Assembly: GCF_020217485.1 (NCBI RefSeq)
Contig: NZ_JAEKMI010000005.1
Location: forward strand, 147,913-211,912
Reading direction: 5' to 3'
From: Mycobacterium sp. WUMAC-067
GTDB lineage: Bacteria; Actinomycetota; Actinomycetes; Mycobacteriales; Mycobacteriaceae
DNA: 64,000 nt
Shown: one piece after another, positions 59,934-64,000 of the stretch
Numbering within the stretch: the first letter of the stretch is position 1
How the letters are laid out: each line of letters begins with the position of its first letter
Program-made: the position numbers and the translations under genes
The notes under the pieces: generated by a model
Databases searched by the model: none
What the model saw: the letters and a program-made list of their open reading frames with translations, nothing else
Told to the model about the DNA's origin: nothing

Positions 59934-59981
59934 CCGTACGACGATGCAGCCCGCGGACCGGGGTGTGAAGGAGTACGGCAA
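59932..59981. repeat. Dispersed repeat at the DUF2236 stop codon
   Basis: About 50 bp resembling the repeat behind phoT: shared blocks ACGACGA-GCAG, CGCGGA and GGTGTGA. As there, it begins in the stop codon of the preceding gene. Confidence 0.55.
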
Positions 59982-60014
59982 TTGTGCCCTGAGCCCGCTG
60001 GGTCGCCGTCCGCC

Positions 60015-60218
60015 CTAGGCGTGGGCGTGGGCGTGAACGTCCTCGAGTCCCGCCTGGTGCACGTGCCGATGATTGTGTTGCGTCCCGTCGGCGTGCGCGT
60101 GGGAGTGCTCGTGCTCCACATGGTCATGCTCGTGGGACGTGTGCGCGTGGGCGTGCGTCACGTCGCCGTGCTGATGCGCGTGCGCGTGGGGCGCGTCGTG
60201 GGTGTGCTCTTCGCTCAT
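60015..60218 (-). CDS. Histidine-rich small protein (putative metal buffer)
   Basis: A 67-residue protein with 23 histidines in HxH and HAHA runs (HTHDAPHAHAHQHG at the N-terminus), plus aspartate and glutamate. Such sequences bind Ni, Co, Zn or Cu and serve as metal buffers or chaperones. It lies 44 bp downstream of kmtR on the same strand, so it is probably co-transcribed with and controlled by that Ni/Co-sensing repressor. I recall no equivalent beside Rv0827c in M. tuberculosis. A metal function is inference from composition and context. Confidence 0.7.
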   Translation of the reverse strand: MSEEHTHDAPHAHAHQHGDVTHAHAHTSHEHDHVEHEHSHAHADGTQHNHRHVHQAGLEDVHAHAHA

Positions 60219-60262
60219 CGGTGATGCCTCCTTGGGTGAAATGCCTTGTGCTTCCGGCCCGC

Positions 60263-60670
60263 TCAGCGGCTGGCGCTGCGGTGTCGGTTCGGTGTGGGCG
60301 ACGATCCGGCTACCGCCTTGAGGCTGTCGTCACCGCGGTGGTGACCGGGAACCCCGGGGCCGGCGTGCTCGGCGTTGAAAACGGCGTCGATGACGAGCTG
60401 GCGGACGTGGTCGTTCTCCAGGCTGTAGAAGACCGTGGTGCCTTCCCGGCGGGTGCGGACCAGACGTGCCATCCGCAACTTCGCGAGGTGCTGGGAAACC
60501 GACGGCGCCGGCTTGCCCACGTGCTCGGCGAGTTCGTTGACCGACATCTCGTGGTCGGTCAACGACCAGAGCACCTGCACGCGGGTGGCATCGGCCAGCA
60601 TCCGGAAGACTTCGACCACCAGGCCTGCCTGGTCGTCGGGGAGGCGCCCTTTGCTATTACCTGCATGCAT
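60263..60670 (-). CDS. kmtR: ArsR-family nickel/cobalt sensor KmtR
   Basis: A 135-residue ArsR/SmtB repressor. The winged helix is MSVNELAEHVGKPAPSVSQHLAKLRMARLV, with wing REGTTVFYSL. The C-terminal metal site seen in M. tuberculosis KmtR (histidines and a glutamate after helix alpha-5) is present as NDHVRQLVIDAVFNAEH and GHHRGDD. Binding of Ni or Co releases DNA and derepresses an exporter. The ATG at 60670 is used; TGCATGCA at the start is a small palindrome. A His-rich gene follows downstream. Confidence 0.92.
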   Translation of the reverse strand: MHAGNSKGRLPDDQAGLVVEVFRMLADATRVQVLWSLTDHEMSVNELAEHVGKPAPSVSQHLAKLRMARLVRTRREGTTVFYSLENDHVRQLVIDAVFNAEHAGPGVPGHHRGDDSLKAVAGSSPTPNRHRSASR

Positions 60671-60709
60671 ACGCAGATATTAGCGAAAGACGGCGGGCTG
60701 CCAAGCGGC

Positions 60710-61210
60710 TCAGGCCGGCGGGACGACCGTCGTCTGGCGCCGGCCGCCATTGCGCTCGTTCCAGAGCCTGTAGACCTCTATCGCGCCCTGGCGGGGGTCG
60801 TAGCGCATCGGCAGGCGCCGCCGGTCCCAGTCCTTCGCGAATTCGTCATAGAACGTGGACAACTCGAAATACTTGCGGTCATCGGCGTAGTACTGCTCGT
60901 AGCTGTCGCGGGTGGTCAAGAACACGACCTCCCGGGGCGAGCAGTAGTACAGCGAACCCAGGCACATCGGGCACGGGTGGGCCAGCACGTAGATCGTGGC
61001 GTCGACGAGGTGTTCGGTGCCCAGCTTCATGCAGGCCTCGCGGATGGCGAGTATTTCCGCGTGGGCGGTCGGGTCGTTCGTCTGGGCCACCTGGTTGGCG
61101 CTCTCGGCGAGCACCTCGCCGTCCTTGACGATCACCGTGGCGAAGGGGCGGCCGCCATCGGTCACGTTGCGACGAGCCAGTTCGATCGTTCGTTGAGCGA
61201 AGTCGGTCAC
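60710..61210 (-). CDS. CDA-fold nucleoside/guanine-type deaminase (Rv0828c-like)
   Basis: A 166-residue zinc deaminase of the cytidine deaminase-like superfamily. The Zn and catalytic residues are H50 and E52 (AHAEI) and C80/C83 (HPCPMC). The length and the DxSYEQYYADDRKYFELSTFYDE-like tail fit the guanine/dCMP deaminase type. The GTG at 61210 (VTDFAQRTIELA) is preferred over an upstream start at 61270. It lies 40 bp upstream of kmtR on the same strand. The substrate base is unknown. Confidence 0.85.
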   Translation of the reverse strand: MTDFAQRTIELARRNVTDGGRPFATVIVKDGEVLAESANQVAQTNDPTAHAEILAIREACMKLGTEHLVDATIYVLAHPCPMCLGSLYYCSPREVVFLTTRDSYEQYYADDRKYFELSTFYDEFAKDWDRRRLPMRYDPRQGAIEVYRLWNERNGGRRQTTVVPPA

Positions 61211-61329
61211 GGGTCCTCCGGTGCAGGACGGGAGCAGATAAGTCGGAGAGTAGCCCTGTCGGTGCCGCACCGAGCCTGTGATGTTAACTAGATTGTCTAT
61301 CTTTTTTCGGACCCGACTGAAGGGGCATC

Positions 61330-62226
61330 ATGGCGCGCACCGATCGTGATCGTTGGGACCTGGCGACAAGCGTCGGGGCGACGGCGACCATGGTGGCCGC
61401 CCAGCGGGCGCTGTCCTCCGACGCGAAGTTGATCGACGATCCGTATGCCGCCCCGCTGGTGCGGGCGGTCGGGATCGACGTCTACGTCCGGCTGGTGAAC
61501 GGGGAAATCGCGGCCGAGGGGAACACCGAGTTCGATCCCCAGCGGATGGCGCAGGGAATGGCCTGCCGAACCCGATTTTATGACCAGTTTTTTCTGGACG
61601 CGACCCGCAGCGGCATCGGCCAGGCCGTGATCCTGGCGTCGGGCCTGGATTCCCGCGCCTACCGCCTGCCCTGGCCGGCCGGGACCGTCGTCTACGAGGT
61701 CGACATGCCAGAGGTCATCGAGTTCAAGACCCTGACCCTGGGCGATCTGGGCGCGGAGCCGACCGCCGAGCGGCGCACCGTCGCCGTCGATCTGCGCGAC
61801 GATTGGGCTTCGGCCCTGCAGGCCGCGGGATTCGATCCGCAGGCCCCCTCGGCGTGGAGCGCCGAAGGCTTGGTGGTCTACCTGCCGGACGAAGCTCAGG
61901 ACGCGCTGTTCGACAACATCACCGCGCTCAGCGCCCCCGGCAGCCGCCTCGCTTTCGAATTTGTGCCCGACACTGCAGTTTTCGCCGACCCGCGGTGGCG
62001 CGCCCACCACGACCGGATGAGCGAACTCGGCTTCGAGATCGACTTCAACGACCTCGTCTATCACGGCCGGCGCAGCCATATCGTCGACCACCTGAACCGG
62101 CGCGGCTGGCAGACCTCCTCGACAACGGTCGCGGAGCTGCACGCGGCGAACGGATTCGCCTACGCCGACGACGACGTCGCCGCGGCCTTCGCCGATGTGA
62201 CGTACTGCAGCGCTGCGCTCGGGTGA
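61330..62226 (+). CDS. TIGR00027-family SAM-dependent methyltransferase (Rv0830-like)
   Basis: A 298-residue putative O-methyltransferase of the leucine-carboxyl-methyltransferase-like family, greatly expanded in mycobacteria. [26 protein letters not shown] is the SAM-binding region; [24 protein letters not shown] and YLPDEAQD are hallmarks. The ATG at 61330 has a ribosome-like GAAGGGGC upstream. It stands alone, divergent from the deaminase gene. Substrates of the family are unknown. Confidence 0.9.
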   Translation: MARTDRDRWDLATSVGATATMVAAQRALSSDAKLIDDPYAAPLVRAVGIDVYVRLVNGEIAAEGNTEFDPQRMAQGMACRTRFYDQFFLDATRSGIGQAVILASGLDSRAYRLPWPAGTVVYEVDMPEVIEFKTLTLGDLGAEPTAERRTVAVDLRDDWASALQAAGFDPQAPSAWSAEGLVVYLPDEAQDALFDNITALSAPGSRLAFEFVPDTAVFADPRWRAHHDRMSELGFEIDFNDLVYHGRRSHIVDHLNRRGWQTSSTTVAELHAANGFAYADDDVAAAFADVTYCSAALG

Positions 62227-62268
62227 TGAGCGGTCATCGGTCGCGCGCGGCGAGCGCCATGCGCGATG

Positions 62269-62344
62269 TGGTGCCCCCACTAGGACTCGAACCTAGGACC
62301 TGCGGATTAAAAGTCCGTAGCTCTACCAACTGAGCTATAGGGGC
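62269..62344 (-). tRNA. tRNA-Lys (anticodon TTT)
   Basis: On the minus strand, acceptor GCCCCTA pairs with TGGGGGC; the anticodon loop is CTTTTAA and the T-arm GGTTCGAGTCC is standard. The 3' CCA is encoded (62269-62271). It is divergent from the three tRNAs that follow. Confidence 0.96.
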
Positions 62345-62468
62345 CGCGGAGATTCAGGATACTTGGACCGAAAACCCGGCTCGTTTGAGGATTGGGCACA
62401 CCGTGACCTAAGCTGACGTGGCTCCCAACGAAACCACGTTGCGAGTACCCCGGAGTGATTCGGTTCTG

Positions 62469-62541
62469 GCCCCCATCGTCTAGTGGCCTAGGACGCCGCC
62501 CTTTCACGGCGGTAGCACGGGTTCGAATCCCGTTGGGGGTA
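62469..62541 (+). tRNA. tRNA-Glu (anticodon TTC)
   Basis: Acceptor GCCCCCA pairs with TGGGGGT; the anticodon loop is CTTTCAC, and the T-loop GTTCGAATC is typical. CCA is not encoded (CGC follows the discriminator). Confidence 0.96.
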
Positions 62542-62570
62542 CGCGACGCGGTGACGCGGAGCAGCAGCAA

Positions 62571-62647
62571 GGCCCTGTGGCGCAGTTGGTTAGCGCGCCG
62601 CCCTGTCACGGCGGAGGTCGCGGGTTCGAGTCCCGTCAGGGTCGCCA
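62571..62647 (+). tRNA. tRNA-Asp (anticodon GTC)
   Basis: Acceptor GGCCCTG pairs with CAGGGTC; the anticodon loop is CTGTCAC, the discriminator is G, and CCA is encoded at 62645-62647. It lies 29 bp after tRNA-Glu. Confidence 0.96.
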
Positions 62648-62673
62648 GCGCGGCGAGGCACTCGCTGCCTTCC

Positions 62674-62750
62674 GGCCAGGTAGCTCAGTCGGTACGAGCG
62701 TCCGCCTGAAAAGCGGAAGGTCGGCGGTTCGATCCCGCCCCTGGCCACCA
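62674..62750 (+). tRNA. tRNA-Phe (anticodon GAA)
   Basis: Acceptor GGCCAGG pairs with CCTGGCC; the anticodon loop is CTGAAAA and CCA is encoded at 62748-62750. It is the last tRNA of the cluster. Its 3' end is a usual integration target, and the next gene looks accessory. Confidence 0.96.
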
Positions 62751-62976
62751 AGTATCTGTGCATTTCAGCGCCCCTTTTCGCTCTGTCTACGAACTCGTCA
62801 TCACCGATTCGGACTCGGCGATGGGGCCAATATGGGGCCAAAAACGAGGTGCCGTCGCTGCCAACTCTGTATCGGATCCGTCCCCCTCGACTCTCCGCTG
62901 TCTTCGAGCGGAGCCCTACGCGACATGCGCGTGGCCAGTGGCGATTGCACTAGCACCTGCGAGGCACAATTGCGTC

Positions 62977-63870
62977 GTGCCCGTTCGCTGGTCAGTCGTG
63001 GCTGCCGACGACTGGGCTGTCGCTGGCCTCGAGAGCCAGGGCCAGCATCCGCACGACTGGCTCAAACATCCGTCGAGAGAGCGTACCTGGCTGTTCAAAC
63101 CCGCACGGCCAGAGCGCGATCGTTCCCTCGGGGAAGACACTGTGGAGAAGCTCGGAAGCGAGATGGCTCGGCTGGTCGGAGTGCCGGCGGCCACGGTCGA
63201 ACTAGCCACTCGGGGCGGGGTGCGTGGCGCATTGGTTGAAGACGTGCGATTGCCAGAGTGGGAATTGCAGGCAGGGCAGGCGCTAATGCCAGAGGTGGTT
63301 ATCGATTACGACCCGACTGATCCTGAAGCGCGCGGATACAATGTCGGCTCTATCAGGCAGGCACTCACACGGTTTGGATCACCGCCAGGCTCATCGATGC
63401 CTACGTCGTTTCGGGCTTTCGATGCGTTCGCAGGATATCTCCTGTTTGACGCGTTGATCGCGCATGGAGATCGCCACGACCGCAACTGGGCCGTCCTTGT
63501 GCCGCCGCCGGACGTATCCGAGCCCTCTTTCGACCACGCAGCTAGCCTCGGCTTTACGTTGAGCGACGAACTGCGCGCCGAGCACTTACGCGACGGAACA
63601 GTGATGAAATGGGCAGAACGTGGGCACGCGAGCCGATTTGAGCATCGCAAGGGCACGCGTTGGCAGACACTCGTGGACCTGGCAGGCGACGCCATCAGAC
63701 TCTGTGGACCGAGCACCCGCGAGTACTGGCGTGAACGGATACTGTCGCTTGAACGGCGGACCGTTGAGGACCTATTTGCTTCTGCCCCAGGGATGACGGA
63801 GACTGCGCACCGTTTCACGGTCGAACTCGTCAAGATTAATCGAGAGAGGTTGCTCGATGTCCTCGCCTGA
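62977..63870 (+). CDS. HipA-like kinase-domain protein
   Basis: A 297-residue protein with a HipA/PI-kinase-like fold: a catalytic HGDRHDRNWAVL (H163, D165, Asn170) and a metal-binding SFDHAASLGF, the HipA equivalent of DFG. HipA toxins are Ser/Thr kinases; this short form lacks an N-terminal HipA domain and a visible HipB antitoxin in front. The GTG at 62977 is chosen over the in-frame ATG 62758, since no family-like sequence lies before it. The composition is less GC-rich than its neighbours, and it follows a tRNA, so it may be part of an acquired island. Confidence 0.65.
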   Translation: MPVRWSVVAADDWAVAGLESQGQHPHDWLKHPSRERTWLFKPARPERDRSLGEDTVEKLGSEMARLVGVPAATVELATRGGVRGALVEDVRLPEWELQAGQALMPEVVIDYDPTDPEARGYNVGSIRQALTRFGSPPGSSMPTSFRAFDAFAGYLLFDALIAHGDRHDRNWAVLVPPPDVSEPSFDHAASLGFTLSDELRAEHLRDGTVMKWAERGHASRFEHRKGTRWQTLVDLAGDAIRLCGPSTREYWRERILSLERRTVEDLFASAPGMTETAHRFTVELVKINRERLLDVLA

Positions 63871-64000
63871 ATTGCTGTTATCGCGGACGTCAATGGCCAC
63901 GCGACGCTTCGCTGTCGCATGGCGGAACCGGCGGCGACGCTTAAATTACGCCGGTGGCCGTACTAGACCACGGTGCCAAAGGCTATCGATTCCAGTACCT
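63871..64000 (+). other. Unassigned end of window
   Basis: These 130 bp follow the HipA-like gene. A frame from ATG 63857 (MSSPELLLSRTSMATRRF) stays open to the edge, and a second from GTG 63954 (VAVLDHGAKGYRFQY) also does. Neither can be judged without the downstream sequence. Confidence 0.25.

Noticed and set aside
60015..60218. His-rich frame as a mere low-complexity artefact of repeated GTGGGCGTG-type DNA
   Set aside because: The repeat-like DNA is real, but the frame has a clean start and stop, a non-repetitive beginning and end, and a fitting neighbour (kmtR), so it was kept as a gene.

Overview
This window is a 64 kb piece of a high-GC actinobacterial chromosome. Gene content and order match a slow-growing Mycobacterium. 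From memory it follows the M. tuberculosis Rv0772-Rv0830 order closely. The differences (a complete pst operon after mshD, extra accessory genes, short GC-rich repeats at gene ends) recall the M. avium complex, but I cannot fix the species from sequence alone.

Layout. 1-1282: 3'-truncated cyclase/ATPase regulator. 1435-15366: serine hydrolase, then purD, ggtA, a Tat-exported esterase with a divergent TetR, a DUF429 protein, purB-cyp126-TDT transporter, a membrane protein, and purC-ptrB with ptrB intact. 15393-18763: two tandem DHA2 drug-efflux paralogues. 18922-23677: deacetylase-like protein, flavoprotein, metallo-beta-lactamase-fold protein, secreted protein and purSQ. 23644-33712 is the accessory part: a WS/DGAT acyltransferase, a frameshifted PlsC-like acyltransferase, an epimerase, a YbjN-like protein, a cupin, a graveyard of dehalogenase and ferredoxin-reductase fragments, the encapsulin/DyP-peroxidase nanocompartment, an M18 aminopeptidase, and a TetR/phosphotransferase pair with a visible operator. 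33770-42478: purL, CPBP protease, SCP-like protein, purF, purM, DUF3073, YgfZ-like protein and an aminodeoxychorismate-lyase-like enzyme. 42734-46794 (minus strand): nitrobindin, a 32-residue membrane peptide, and a sulfur operon (thiX, poly-cysteine leader, DUF4395, cysA2, sseC2), then a DUF2993 protein. 46963-52758: glnR-mshD and pstS-pstC-pstA-phoT, facing phoY2. 53565-62226: LCP ligase, dusB, desA1, TetR/DUF2236 pair, His-rich protein with kmtR, deaminase and methyltransferase. 62269-62750: tRNA-Lys, -Glu, -Asp and -Phe. The window ends in a HipA-like kinase of less typical composition.

Functionally, eight de novo purine genes (purD, B, C, S, Q, L, F, M) dominate. Five of them have a TANNNT -10 box only 6-8 nt before the start codon, which predicts leaderless mRNAs. 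Nutrient control is concentrated at 43-53 kb: cysteine through the poly-Cys leader, nitrogen through GlnR, phosphate through Pst/PhoU.

No insertion sequence, prophage or CRISPR array is visible. Two genes are broken (PlsC-like acyltransferase, haloacid dehalogenase). All positions and motifs were read by eye; family names rest on recognised motifs and remembered synteny, not on searches.
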